A program made the position numbers and the translations under genes. Shown here piece by piece: positions 33,933-44,103 of a stretch of 64,000 bases of DNA. The notes under the pieces were generated by a model. That model saw only the letters and a list, made by a program, of their open reading frames with translations. It searched no databases and was not told where the DNA came from. Position 1 is the stretch's first letter. Every line of letters starts with the position of its first letter. This DNA comes from Isoptericola cucumis (GTDB lineage Bacteria; Actinomycetota; Actinomycetes; Actinomycetales; Cellulomonadaceae): contig NZ_BMDG01000006.1 in NCBI RefSeq assembly GCF_014635665.1, forward strand, positions 124,001 to 188,000. Reading direction: 5' to 3'.

Positions 33933-34522
33933 GCGGCGGGCTCTCCCGGCTGCGCCGGGCGTGGGGCGAGTTCGTCGGGCCGGAGGCGCGGCCCGTCGAC
34001 CACGTCCTCACCGCGGCCACGACGGTGGTCGGCGCCGTCGCCGCGCCGCTGGTCGCCCGCCGGCGCGGCGCGGACCCGGGGCGGGCGGCCGTGGCGTGCG
34101 CGCTCGCGACCGACCTCGCCGGCGGCGCCTATGTCAACAACACCCTCGCCTGTGCGCGGTGGTACGAGCGCCCCGGCCAGGGCGACGGCACGCACCTGGC
34201 GTTCGCGGCGCTGCACGTGCACCCGGCCGCCGTGGCGTGGCTCGACGCCGGGGCGGGCGGGCGCCGGGTGCCCGGCCCTGCGTGGGCGGCGGCCCACTAC
34301 GCGTACCTCATGGCGGCGACCGTCGTCGTCCGGCGCTCCGGCGTGCGGCGGCGGGCGCTCGGCGTCGTCCTCACCGCGGGCGGTCTCGTGCTGGACGGGC
34401 TGCTCGGCCCGTCGGAGCGCGCACCCTGGTTCGCGTGGACCTACTACCCGAAGCTGCTGCTGGGCCACGCGGGGGCGTCGTTGTGGTCGGACGACGCCCT
34501 GCGTGCGGAGCCGCTCCCGTAG
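33929..34522 (+). CDS. Hypothetical membrane-associated protein
   Basis: The 197-residue product begins at a GTG inside the previous stop codon (GTGA). It has hydrophobic stretches TTVVGAVAAPLVA, AAVACALATDLAGGAYV, WAAAHYAYLMAATVVV and LGVVLTAGGLVLDGLLG. The segment NNTLACARWYERPGQGDGTHLAFAALHVHP is polar and histidine-rich, and a tail WFAWTYYPKLLLGH follows. The overlap implies a paired product with the 112-residue protein. The function is unknown. Confidence 0.7.
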   Translation: MSGGLSRLRRAWGEFVGPEARPVDHVLTAATTVVGAVAAPLVARRRGADPGRAAVACALATDLAGGAYVNNTLACARWYERPGQGDGTHLAFAALHVHPAAVAWLDAGAGGRRVPGPAWAAAHYAYLMAATVVVRRSGVRRRALGVVLTAGGLVLDGLLGPSERAPWFAWTYYPKLLLGHAGASLWSDDALRAEPLP

Positions 34523-34540
34523 CGCTGGGCGCGGGTGCGC

Positions 34541-35407
34541 TCAGGCGACGCCGCGGAGCCGGGCCGTCAGCCACGGCTCGAGGACGGGGAGCACGGCGTC
34601 GGCCCGCATGGCGGACAGGTGGTCCTTGCCGTCCAGCACCTCGACGCCCCAGCCCCCGGCCTCGAGCTCGGCCCGGCGCCGGGCGACGGCACCGGCGATG
34701 ACCACCTCGACGTCGCCCCAGGCCGGGCCGTAGGTGATGTCGTCCTCGCCGCCCACGACGACGAGCCGCGGCATCGTCAGGTCCAGCGACGTCCGGTCGT
34801 CGAACCCGGCGAGCGACTCGTACAGGGTCACGTACTGCCCGGTGAGCTCGGGCGACTGCGTCGTCTGCACGGCGTCCCAGTCCCCGGGCTCCGGGGCGGC
34901 CGCGGGCGCGGGCTCAGGCTCGGGCGGGGCGTCCCGGGCGGCGACGGCGAGCGCGTGCGCCGCGCGGGTCACGGTGAGCATCGCGGCGTACGGTCCGTCC
35001 AGCGGCGGGTAGCCGCCCATGGCGAGCGCGGTGAGCCGGTCGGTGCGCAGGGCGAGCTGCAGGCCGGCGAGGGCCAGCCACGAGTAGCCGTAGTAGGCGA
35101 ACCGGTCGGCGCCTGCCGCGTCGGCGACGGCGAGCAGGTCGGCGGCGACCGCGTCGGCCGTGAGGGTGCCGGGCTTCGGCCGGGCGGCGAGGTGGCCCTC
35201 GTAGTCGGCGGCCACCACCCGGAAGCCGGCGGCAGCGAGCCGGGTCGCGAGGGCGTGCCCGAGGTTCGGGTCGGCTCCCCATGCCCGCACCGCGTCGGCC
35301 TGCGGGCCCTCGGTGGTCGCGGTGCTGACGGGGAGCAGGACGGCGGGGCCGTCGCCGAGGGTCGTGACGTCGAGAGCGGCGTCGTCGTGGAGGCGGGCGG
35401 TGGGCAT
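34541..35407 (-). CDS. Alpha/beta-fold hydrolase with atypical nucleophile elbow
   Basis: The 288-residue protein has the alpha/beta-hydrolase core: AVLLPVSTAT in the oxyanion region, VVAADYEGH, and a nucleophile elbow GYSWLAL near residues 105-111. The strand with the acidic residue (VVVGGEDDITYG) and a C-terminal DGKDHLSAM with the likely catalytic His follow. The usual GxSxG is GYSWL, so the last Gly is missing. Start is ATG 35407. A Pro/Ala insert (PPEPEPAPAAAPEP) interrupts the cap. It is divergent from a TetR gene with a clear palindrome between, so it is probably that regulator's target. Confidence 0.78.
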   Translation of the reverse strand: MPTARLHDDAALDVTTLGDGPAVLLPVSTATTEGPQADAVRAWGADPNLGHALATRLAAAGFRVVAADYEGHLAARPKPGTLTADAVAADLLAVADAAGADRFAYYGYSWLALAGLQLALRTDRLTALAMGGYPPLDGPYAAMLTVTRAAHALAVAARDAPPEPEPAPAAAPEPGDWDAVQTTQSPELTGQYVTLYESLAGFDDRTSLDLTMPRLVVVGGEDDITYGPAWGDVEVVIAGAVARRRAELEAGGWGVEVLDGKDHLSAMRADAVLPVLEPWLTARLRGVA

Positions 35408-35437
35408 GGGTCTCCCTGGGTGGGGTGGGAAATAACT

Positions 35438-35452
35438 CCTTACACTGTAAGG
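35438..35452. promoter_or_regulatory. TetR operator in the hydrolase/tetR divergent region
   Basis: CCTTACA-C-TGTAAGG is a perfect seven-base palindrome with one central base. It lies in the 64-base gap between the two divergent genes, the classic place for TetR autoregulation. Confidence 0.65.
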
Positions 35453-35471
35453 CGATGAGAGGATGGCGGCA

Positions 35472-36269
35472 ATGAGCGGGACATCGCGGGAGGCGTCGTC
35501 AGCAGGCGGGGGAGCGCAGCAGGTCGAGGCGCACGTGCGCCGCCTGTGGCGGCACCGCGGCGTCGCCGCCCCCGCCCCGCGGCGAGGGCCGCAGCGCCGG
35601 CTGGACCTGGACGACGTGCTCGACACCGCCGTGCAGGTCGCCGACGGGGCCGGCCTCGCCGGCGTCTCGACCCGGGCCGTCGCCGCACCGCTGGGTCTCA
35701 GCGCGATGGGCCTGTACCCGTACGTCGGGACCAAGGAACAGCTGCTGGCGCTCATGGAGGACCACGCGTCCGTGCTGCCCGCGTGGGACGACCCGGGCAC
35801 CTCGCTCGCGGACGACCTGGCGGCCTGGGCCGAGCAGCTCTTCGCGCTCTACCGGCGTCATCCCTGGCTGACGGAGCTCTCGTGGACCGAGGCTCCCGGC
35901 GGCCCCCACCAGCAGGACTGGCTCGAGCGGCTCCTGGCCGTCCTCGAGCGCTGGCGCACGCCGCCGGGCTCCCGCGCTCCCGTCGTGACGACGCTCTACG
36001 CCGTGGTCCGCGCGGCGGCGCAGACCGACGCGGGCCACGCCCGCGCGGCCGCCGGCGACGGCGCGGCGGCGTGGCGCGAGCAGGCGGCGGCGACCCAGCG
36101 CCTGGTGGGCGACCTCGACCGGCGGTACCCCCGCGCCCACGCCCTCGTGCAGCACGCGCCGCACGACTGGCAGGACGCGCCCCGTGCCTCCGTGCGGCGC
36201 GTCGTCGACGTGCTCTGCGAGGGGCTCGGGACGGGCGGTCGGCCGGGGCGGGCGCCCGCCGGGCCGTGA
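35472..36269 (+). CDS. TetR-family transcriptional regulator
   Basis: The 265-residue protein has a helix-turn-helix (about residues 35-85) with LDTAVQVADGAGLAGVSTRAVAAPLGLSAMGLYPYVGTKEQLL. A C-terminal helical domain follows with VVTTLYAVVRAAAQTDAGHARA, the TetR_C pattern of tetracycline-repressor-like members. ATG 35472 is preferred to ATG 35463 because GAGAGG abuts the latter and is well spaced for the former. It should bind the palindrome at 35438 and control the divergent hydrolase. Confidence 0.9.
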   Translation: MSGTSREASSAGGGAQQVEAHVRRLWRHRGVAAPAPRRGPQRRLDLDDVLDTAVQVADGAGLAGVSTRAVAAPLGLSAMGLYPYVGTKEQLLALMEDHASVLPAWDDPGTSLADDLAAWAEQLFALYRRHPWLTELSWTEAPGGPHQQDWLERLLAVLERWRTPPGSRAPVVTTLYAVVRAAAQTDAGHARAAAGDGAAAWREQAAATQRLVGDLDRRYPRAHALVQHAPHDWQDAPRASVRRVVDVLCEGLGTGGRPGRAPAGP

Positions 36270-36321
36270 CGGCGGGGCGAAATCTGTTGTCACCGTCACA
36301 GGGGACTGGCACCCTTCGTCC

Positions 36322-37125
36322 GTGATCACTCCCGCGGCCGACCGCCCACGGCTCCTCGCCGCCTACGACGACCAGCTGCGCACCGACGCCGAGACGCCGG
36401 GCGCGACGTCCGTCGTGCGCCTCGGTCCCCTGCGGCTCGTGACGTTCGACGGCGGCCGCGGCATGGTGACCTACCGCGACCTGGGCGGTGCCGACGCTGC
36501 GACGGTCCGCGGCTTCGTCGCGGCGGCCCTGGCGCACTACCGCGAGGACGCCCACATCTCGCGCGTCGAGTGGAAGACCCGCGGCCACGACGCCGCGCCG
36601 GGGCTGCACGACGCCCTGGTCGACCACGGCTTCGCGCCCGACGAGCCGGAGTCGATCATGATCGGCGAGACGCAGGCGCTGGTCGCCGACGTCCCGCTGC
36701 CCGACGGCGTCACCCTGCGGCGGATCACCGCCCCGGACGACGTGCGGGCGATGAGCGCGATGGCCGACGAGGTCTTCGGCGACGACCCCGCCACGTCCGG
36801 GCACGCCGCGGCGATCCTGCGCCGCCAGGAGCGGGACCCCGCCATGGAGCTGTGGGTCGCCGAGGCGGCGGGGCAGGTCGTGAGCGCCGGACGGCTCGAA
36901 CCGGTCGCCGGCTCCGACTTCGCCGGGCTCTGGGGCGGCTCGACCCGCCCCGAGTGGCGGGGCCGCGGGATCTACCGGGCGCTCACCTCGGCCCGCGCCC
37001 GCTCCGCGCTCGTGCTGGGCAAGCACTACGTGCACAGCGACTCGACCGAGTTCTCCCGTCCCATCCTGGAGCGGTCGGGCCTGGTCAAGGTGTCCACCAC
37101 GACCCCGTACCTCTGGCGCCGGTAG
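36322..37125 (+). CDS. GNAT-family N-acetyltransferase
   Basis: The 267-residue protein has a GNAT domain in its C-terminal half: LWVAEAAGQVVSAGRLEP, then the acetyl-CoA loop RPEWRGRGIYRALTSARARSA, and SDSTEFSRPILERSGLVKV. The N-terminal 110 residues are a separate alpha/beta module, as in some two-module acetyltransferases. GTG 36322 is used because upstream in-frame codons lie in the tetR 3' end. The substrate is unknown. It precedes the FtsX-type operon on the same strand but may be independent. Confidence 0.85.
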   Translation: MITPAADRPRLLAAYDDQLRTDAETPGATSVVRLGPLRLVTFDGGRGMVTYRDLGGADAATVRGFVAAALAHYREDAHISRVEWKTRGHDAAPGLHDALVDHGFAPDEPESIMIGETQALVADVPLPDGVTLRRITAPDDVRAMSAMADEVFGDDPATSGHAAAILRRQERDPAMELWVAEAAGQVVSAGRLEPVAGSDFAGLWGGSTRPEWRGRGIYRALTSARARSALVLGKHYVHSDSTEFSRPILERSGLVKVSTTTPYLWRR

Positions 37126-37141
37126 GACAGGGGGCGTATCG

Positions 37142-37378
37142 ATGGGGCTCGACGACGATCCCTTCGACTACCGGGTCACCCAGGACGGCAAGGTGCTGGT
37201 GAGCCGGGGCGGTCGCCTGGTCGTGACGGTCGCCGGGGCGCGCGCCGACCGGCTCGTGGCCCTCCTCGGCCAGGACGACGACACCGACCAGCAGCTGCTG
37301 GCCCGGGCGACCGGGAACTACCGACGGGGCAACGAACGGCGCGGCCGGGCGCCGCGGGACAAAGGCGGGCGAAGGTGA
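37142..37378 (+). CDS. Small conserved-looking hypothetical protein
   Basis: The 78-residue product (MGLDDDPFDYRVTQDGKVLVSRGGRLVVTVAG onward) is soluble, with a beta-rich core and a strongly basic tail (RRGNERRGRAPRDKGGRR) that could bind nucleic acid. GGGGGCG precedes the ATG at 37142. Its stop overlaps the GTG of the large permease (GTGA), so it is the first or second gene of that operon. I do not recognise a function, but the codon use looks real. Confidence 0.7.
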   Translation: MGLDDDPFDYRVTQDGKVLVSRGGRLVVTVAGARADRLVALLGQDDDTDQQLLARATGNYRRGNERRGRAPRDKGGRR

Positions 37379-40374
37379 GCCGCAGCGGGCTCCTGGCGCG
37401 CCGGGCGGGCGCTCACCGCGGCCTGCTCGTGCTCGTGCTGCTGCTGGTGGCGGCGGTGACCGCCGCCGTCGGCACCACCCTGGTCGCGGTGCGCAGCGCC
37501 GAGACCGCCATCACGGACGAGGGGCTGACCGCCGCCGACGGCCGCGTGGCGACGCTCGTGGTGACCACCCGTCTGCGCGCGGACCCCGACGGCGCCCGCG
37601 GCCAGGAGGAGGCGTTCTCCGAGACCGCCGCCCGCCTGTTCGCGGGTGTGCCCTACCGGCTGGACGTCCAGGAGGTCCCCGACGACGACTCCGACGACCC
37701 GTTCCTGAGATGGACGCTGGTCCCGGACCTCGCGGGCACGAGCCCGGCCGACCTGCCCGTCCTGGCGTCGGGGGCCGAGGCGCTGGGGCCCGTGCTGCTC
37801 GACGACGACGCCGTGTCCGAGCGCGGGGTCACCGTCACGGGAGAGCTGGGGCAGCGCGCCCAGGCCACGGCGGCGGCGGTCCGCGCGGCGTCGGCGGTAA
37901 CGCTGGTGCCGCTCCTGCTGCTCGCCCTCGTCGGGCTGGTCGCGGTGGCGCAGGTCGCCCGGCTGCTGGCCGCGACGCGCGAGACGGAGGTGCGGCTGCT
38001 GCTCGCGCGTGGCGCGTCCCCCGCCCAGGTGACCCTGGCCGCGGCAGGGGAGGCGCTGGTCGTCTGTGCCGTCGCGGCGATGCTCGGCGGCGCGGGCGCG
38101 GCGGCCTGGCTCGCCCTCGGCGGGTCCGGGGGCGCGACCGCCGGAGCCCTCGCGGCCGGCGTCCTGGTCCCGGCCGCGGCGGTGGCGGTGCTCGCCGCGG
38201 CCACGCTCGCCGTCGTCGCGGGGCTGCAGGCGCGCGCCGCCGCGGCAGGCCGCCCTGCCGAGCTCTCGGGCCGCGGCCGACGGGCCGCCGCGTTCGGCAC
38301 CGTGGCGCTCACCGTCGTGGCGGCGGGCGTCACGCTCTGGCTGCTGCGCCGGTACGGCTCGCCGCTGGTGCCCACGCCCGACGGCGGGCAGACCGACGTC
38401 GCGGCGGCCGCCGCCCCGGCGCTCGCGCTGGCCGCGGCCGCCGTCCTCGTGGTCGCCGCGCTCGGGCCCCTCGCGCGCGGGTGGGCCGCCGTCGTGGCGC
38501 GCGGCCGCGGCGCCGGCGGCGTCCTGGTGGCCCGCCAGGTGTCCCGGCGCCTGGCCGTGGTCGCGGTCCCGATCGTGCTGGTCGTCCTCGCATGCGGTTC
38601 GCTGGTGCTGGCCGCGACCTACGCGGGCACGTCCCAGCGGCTGCGCGCGGACACGGCCCTGCTCGCCACCGGTACGGACGTGCGCGTCGTCGGCGCGGGG
38701 GACCGGGCCGGCGCCGAGGGCGTCCCGTCCGACGTCTCGAGCGAGCTCGCCGCCCTCGACGGCGTCGCCGGGGCGGAGCCGGTGCTCGTCGCGACCGGCG
38801 CCGTCGACCACGTGCCGGCCTCCACGGTCGCGCTGGACCCCGCGGCCGCGGGCGCCGTCCTGCGGGTCCCCGACGGTGCGGAGGGCCCGGCCGCGATGCT
38901 GGCCCCGCTCGACGGGGACGACCCCTTCGCGGGTGCACCGGCGCTGCCGCCCGGCACGGACACGCTCGCCCTGGGGGTGACGGGCAGCCTCGTCCTCGGC
39001 GAGCTCGAGCTGGAGCCCGGCGCGCGGGTCGACCGCCGGCTGTCCTGGGCCGAGCTCCTGGCGGCGACGCGCGGCGACGACCGCGGGCGCCGCGAGCTCG
39101 CGCAGCTCGAGGACTCGGGGGTCGAGCTGCGCCTGTGGCTCGCCGACGGCCGGGGCCGGCTCACCGGCGTCGAGGCGGGCACCCTCGGGTACGACCTCGA
39201 CGGGGACGGCGACCCCGGGAGCGACCAGGCCGGGACGATCCGCGCGGGCCGGGGCTCCGAGGAGCTGACGGTCCCGCTCCCGCCCCAGGTGCGCGACGCG
39301 CCGGCCGGCCAGCGTCTCGTCGGCCTGGACCTGGTGCCGACCGGGATATTCGAGTGGCGGGCCGTGCTCGACCTCGCGGTGGACTCCGTCGAGGCCACCG
39401 CCGGCGACGCCGTCCCGGCCCCCGTGGCGCTCGAGGCGGGCGCGTGGGTGCCCGCGACGGGTCTGGGCATGGAGGCGTCGCGGCTGGGCGGGCCGCCGTC
39501 GGGGTTCGGCGCACGCCTCGAGCTGGGCTCGGACCAGCCCGGGACCTACCGCGTCGTGCCGGCGGGCGCAGCCGCCGAGCACCTTCCCGCCGTCGTCTCG
39601 AGGCCCCTGGCCGACCGGCTCGACCTCGAGGCGGGGGAGCGGACCGAGCTGCCCGTCGGGACGACGCCGGTCACGGTCGAGGTGGCGGGGGTCGCCGACG
39701 CCGTGCCGGGTGCCGGGCAGCCCGCCGCGGCGCTCGTCGGGCTCGCCGACCTGCAGGCCTGGCAGCTCGACCGCCTTCCGACCGTGCCGGCCCCGGGCGA
39801 GGTGTGGGTCGGCGCCACCGACGCGCGCCGCGCGGACGGCGGGCTGGCCGGGCTCGCGGAGGCTGCCGGCGAGGTGGCGGGGGCGCCGGGGCTCGCCGAC
39901 GTGACGTCGTCGGAGGTCCCGCCCGGTGCGGCCGACGCGGCCGGGCCGGTCCGCGCGGCCTTCGAGGTCGCGGCGGCCGGCGCCGTCGTCCTCGCCGTCG
40001 TCGGGGTGGCCGCCGCCGCGGTGACCACCCTGCGCACCCGCCGGCCCGAGGTCGCCGTGCTCCGGGCCGTGGGGGTGCCGCCGCGGGCCCAGGGCGGGGC
40101 GCGCGCGGCTGAGCTCCTCGTCGTGGGGGTGGCGGCGGCCGCGGTGGGGCTGGCGGTCGGCGTGGTCGTGTCGGCGGCGGTCGTCCCGGGGCTGGCGGGG
40201 GCCACGCTGACCGGCGCGACGGTGGTGCCGGCGGTCGTTCCGGACGTGGCGTGGTCCGCACTCGCGGCGCCGGGCGTCGTCCTGCTCGCCGGGCTGGTGG
40301 GCGTCGCCGTCACGATCCGCGCGCGGGTGGTCGCCCAGGCCCGCGACACCGCCTACCGCGAGGAGGTGCGCTGA
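37375..40374 (+). CDS. FtsX-like ABC transporter permease (first)
   Basis: The 999-residue protein has one helix at the N-terminus (about 18-40). A first FtsX-type helix bundle (about 160-400) includes EVRLLLARGASPAQVTLAAAGEAL. A long extracytoplasmic region (about 420-850) follows, then a second FtsX bundle at the end with TLRTRRPEVAVLRAVGVPPRAQ. The layout matches the ten-helix MacB/LolCE-related mechanotransmission permeases. The start is GTG at the GTGA overlap. It is coupled to a second permease of the same type, so the membrane unit is probably a heterodimer; the exported or extracted substrate is unknown. Confidence 0.88.
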   Translation: MSRSGLLARRAGAHRGLLVLVLLLVAAVTAAVGTTLVAVRSAETAITDEGLTAADGRVATLVVTTRLRADPDGARGQEEAFSETAARLFAGVPYRLDVQEVPDDDSDDPFLRWTLVPDLAGTSPADLPVLASGAEALGPVLLDDDAVSERGVTVTGELGQRAQATAAAVRAASAVTLVPLLLLALVGLVAVAQVARLLAATRETEVRLLLARGASPAQVTLAAAGEALVVCAVAAMLGGAGAAAWLALGGSGGATAGALAAGVLVPAAAVAVLAAATLAVVAGLQARAAAAGRPAELSGRGRRAAAFGTVALTVVAAGVTLWLLRRYGSPLVPTPDGGQTDVAAAAAPALALAAAAVLVVAALGPLARGWAAVVARGRGAGGVLVARQVSRRLAVVAVPIVLVVLACGSLVLAATYAGTSQRLRADTALLATGTDVRVVGAGDRAGAEGVPSDVSSELAALDGVAGAEPVLVATGAVDHVPASTVALDPAAAGAVLRVPDGAEGPAAMLAPLDGDDPFAGAPALPPGTDTLALGVTGSLVLGELELEPGARVDRRLSWAELLAATRGDDRGRRELAQLEDSGVELRLWLADGRGRLTGVEAGTLGYDLDGDGDPGSDQAGTIRAGRGSEELTVPLPPQVRDAPAGQRLVGLDLVPTGIFEWRAVLDLAVDSVEATAGDAVPAPVALEAGAWVPATGLGMEASRLGGPPSGFGARLELGSDQPGTYRVVPAGAAAEHLPAVVSRPLADRLDLEAGERTELPVGTTPVTVEVAGVADAVPGAGQPAAALVGLADLQAWQLDRLPTVPAPGEVWVGATDARRADGGLAGLAEAAGEVAGAPGLADVTSSEVPPGAADAAGPVRAAFEVAAAGAVVLAVVGVAAAAVTTLRTRRPEVAVLRAVGVPPRAQGGARAAELLVVGVAAAAVGLAVGVVVSAAVVPGLAGATLTGATVVPAVVPDVAWSALAAPGVVLLAGLVGVAVTIRARVVAQARDTAYREEVR

Positions 40375-43106
40375 TGCTCGGGCTCCTGGTGCGGCGGCAC
40401 CTGCGCACGTCGTGGGGCGCCATGCTCGTCCTGGCCCTGGTGACCCTGCTCGCGGCCGCGGCGGCGACGACCGCCGCGCGGGCGGTCGCCGACATGCGCG
40501 CCCGGCAGGTGGACCACGCGACCCAGCACCTCACCCCGCTGCTGCGCGACGCCGTCACGATCGCGGGGAGCGCGCCGGCGGCCGACCCCGGGCTGCTGCC
40601 GGAGACGTTCGGGGGCCCGGTCCGCGACGGGTCGGGGCCCACCGTGCCGGACGAGCCCGCGTGGGACGGCTACCTGGCCGGGATGACCGGCATCCGCGAC
40701 GCGCAGCCGCAGCCGCTGCGCAGCGTGCTCGGCGAGCCCGACTTCGCCGTGGGCACCGACCCCTACGGGGTCGAGATCGTCCCCGGCACCGACGTCGACG
40801 AGAGCTCGCTCGTGGTGCGCGCGTCGCCGAGCCTGCGCGAGCAGATGCGCCTCGTCGAGGGCGACTGGCCGGTGGCGACGCCGATCGCCGTGACGTCCTC
40901 CGGGCCCGTGCTCGACGAGCCGGTACAGGTGGTCGTGACCGGGCCGACCGCCGACCTGCTCGGGTGGGAGGTCGGCGAGGCGTACCGCTCGGAGTCCCTC
41001 GCGTACCCGCCCGTGCGCGTCGTCGGCGTCGTCGAGCCGGTCGACCCGGAGGCGTCGGCCTGGTACCACCAGCCCTTCGCCCGTGCGCCGCAGGTGATCC
41101 AGGACTTCGAGCGCGGCAACCTCGTGACGTCCGCCGCGTACACGGCCCCCGCGATGATCGACCCGCTCACGGCGCTGCGCGGGGCGCAGACCCGGCTCTG
41201 GTACCCGGTGTCGACCGAGGGCGTCGGGGCGGGCGACGTCGAGCGGCTCGCCGCGCAGGTCCGCGGCCTGACGCACTCCTCGCTGGAGGTCGTCCCCGGT
41301 GACCCGGTCCGCCTGCAGCCGCGCACCGAGCTCGCCGGGGTGCTCGACGACGTGCTGGGGGAGCGGGCGGGCACCGACGCGATCCTGGCCGTGCTCGTGG
41401 TGGGCCCGCTCGGTGCCGTGGCGGCGGTGATGGTGCTCGCCGCCCGCCTCGTCGTCGACCGCCGCCGGTCCGCGCTCGCCGTCCTGCGGGCGCGCGGGAT
41501 GACCGGGCTGCAGGTCCGCGCGCTGACGGCGGCCGAGGGGCTGGTCGTGAGCGTCCCGGCGGCGCTCGCGGGCCTCGGGGCGGGGCTGCTGGCGTGGCCG
41601 GGCGCCGTCACGGTGCCGCAGGTGCTGCTGACCCTCGCGGCCGCCCTGGCCCCGGCGGTCGCGGCGGCGACGGCGACGATGCCCCGCGGGCTGCGCACCG
41701 AGCGGTCGGACCTCACCGCGCCCGGCCGCTCGCGCCTGCGGCTGGTGGCGGAGCTGACGGTCCTCGGGCTCGCGGCCCTGTCCGCCGGGCTGCTGCTGAG
41801 CCGCGGGGTCGTGGCGGAGGGCGTCGACCCGCTCCTCGCCGCGACGCCGCTGCTGGTCAGCGTCGCGGCGACGCTGGTCGCCGTCCGCGTGACGCCCTTC
41901 GCCGCCCGCGGGCTCGAGCGGCTGCTGGCCCGCCGCCGCGACCTCGTGCCGTACCTCGGTGCCGCCCGCGCGACGCGGGCGTCCGCCGGGGGCGTGGTGC
42001 CCGCGCTCGCGCTGGTGCTGTCGGTGTCGGTCGCGACGTCCTCGGCGGTGCTCCTGTCCACGCTCGACGCGGGCGTGGAGCAGCAGGCCCGGGTCGAGCT
42101 CGGTGCGGACGTGCGGGCCACCGGGCCTGTGGTGGGCTCCGAGGCGGTCGCGTCGTTGCGCGACGTCGCCGGGGTCGCGGACGTCGCGACGGTGGCCCGC
42201 CTCGACGACCAGGGACGGGTCGCCCAGGACGGTCCTGGCGTCCCCGTGGCCGTGCTGGTGGCCGACACCGACGCGCTCGCCCGGGTGCAGGCGCAGGTGC
42301 CCGGCGGGCTCCCCGGCGGCCTCGCCGGGCCCGGTGCGGGTGGAGCCGATGGCGCCGTCCCCGCCATGGTGCACGACGTCGACGACGTGGTCCCCGGCTC
42401 CCCGGCGACGCTCGAGCTCGGCGACGAGGAGGTCGCCCTCGACGTGGCGCGCTCGGTCGGGACCATCCCCGGCGTGCCCTCCGACGTGCCGTTCGTGCTG
42501 GTCGACGCCGCGTCGGCGGCGGCGCTCGACGTGTCACCGGAGCCGCGCACGGCGCTCCTGGCGTTCGAGCCCGACGCCGACGCGCGGGAGGTCGCCGCCG
42601 CCGTCGCCGACGCGCTTCCCGGGGCCGAGGTGGACGACCTGCGCTCGGTCACGGCCCGGGTGCTCGAGTCGCCGTCGTCCGCGGGCATCGCGGCGGGCGC
42701 CGCCGTGGCGGTGGCCGTGGCCGCCGCGCTGAGCCTGGCGACCGTCGTGCTGATGCTCGTCCTCGCGACGCCGGCCCGCCGGCGGCTGCTCGCCGTGCTG
42801 CGGTCGATGGGGCTGCGCGGCTCGGAGGCCCGGGGCGTCGTCGGCTGGGAGGTCGGGCCGTGGGCAGCGGTCGCGCTCGTCGTCGGCGCCCTGCTCGGCG
42901 TCGCGGTGCCGCTGCTGCTGCGGGCGAGCGTCGACCTGCGCCCGCTCACGGGAGGCGACGTGCAGCCGCCGCTCGTGCTGGACCCGTGGTGGCTGCTGCT
43001 GGCCGGGGCCGGCTTCGTCGTGGTGGTCGCGCTCGGGGTGGGGGTGTCCGCGGCGCTGGGCCGCAGGACGGCGACGGTCGACCGGCTGCGGGCGGAGACG
43101 GAATGA
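40374..43106 (+). CDS. FtsX-like ABC transporter permease (second)
   Basis: The 910-residue protein starts at ATG 40374, one base into the previous stop (TGATG), after GAGGAGG. It has an N-terminal helix (LRTSWGAMLVLALVTLLAAAAATTAARAV) and a large extracytoplasmic domain. The first bundle has DRRRSALAVLRARGMTGLQVRALTAAEGL, and the last has RRRLLAVLRSMGLRGSEARGVVGWE, the conserved cytoplasmic FtsX coupling loops. It is the partner of the first permease. Two ATPase genes follow. Confidence 0.88.
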   Translation: MLGLLVRRHLRTSWGAMLVLALVTLLAAAAATTAARAVADMRARQVDHATQHLTPLLRDAVTIAGSAPAADPGLLPETFGGPVRDGSGPTVPDEPAWDGYLAGMTGIRDAQPQPLRSVLGEPDFAVGTDPYGVEIVPGTDVDESSLVVRASPSLREQMRLVEGDWPVATPIAVTSSGPVLDEPVQVVVTGPTADLLGWEVGEAYRSESLAYPPVRVVGVVEPVDPEASAWYHQPFARAPQVIQDFERGNLVTSAAYTAPAMIDPLTALRGAQTRLWYPVSTEGVGAGDVERLAAQVRGLTHSSLEVVPGDPVRLQPRTELAGVLDDVLGERAGTDAILAVLVVGPLGAVAAVMVLAARLVVDRRRSALAVLRARGMTGLQVRALTAAEGLVVSVPAALAGLGAGLLAWPGAVTVPQVLLTLAAALAPAVAAATATMPRGLRTERSDLTAPGRSRLRLVAELTVLGLAALSAGLLLSRGVVAEGVDPLLAATPLLVSVAATLVAVRVTPFAARGLERLLARRRDLVPYLGAARATRASAGGVVPALALVLSVSVATSSAVLLSTLDAGVEQQARVELGADVRATGPVVGSEAVASLRDVAGVADVATVARLDDQGRVAQDGPGVPVAVLVADTDALARVQAQVPGGLPGGLAGPGAGGADGAVPAMVHDVDDVVPGSPATLELGDEEVALDVARSVGTIPGVPSDVPFVLVDAASAAALDVSPEPRTALLAFEPDADAREVAAAVADALPGAEVDDLRSVTARVLESPSSAGIAAGAAVAVAVAAALSLATVVLMLVLATPARRRLLAVLRSMGLRGSEARGVVGWEVGPWAAVALVVGALLGVAVPLLLRASVDLRPLTGGDVQPPLVLDPWWLLLAGAGFVVVVALGVGVSAALGRRTATVDRLRAETE

Positions 43107-43161
43107 GGCGGGCCACGGGCGCGGGCGGTAGGACTGGGCGGACGGGCGAGGAGGAGGCGGG

Positions 43162-44099
<938 letters not shown>

Positions 44100-44103
<4 letters not shown>

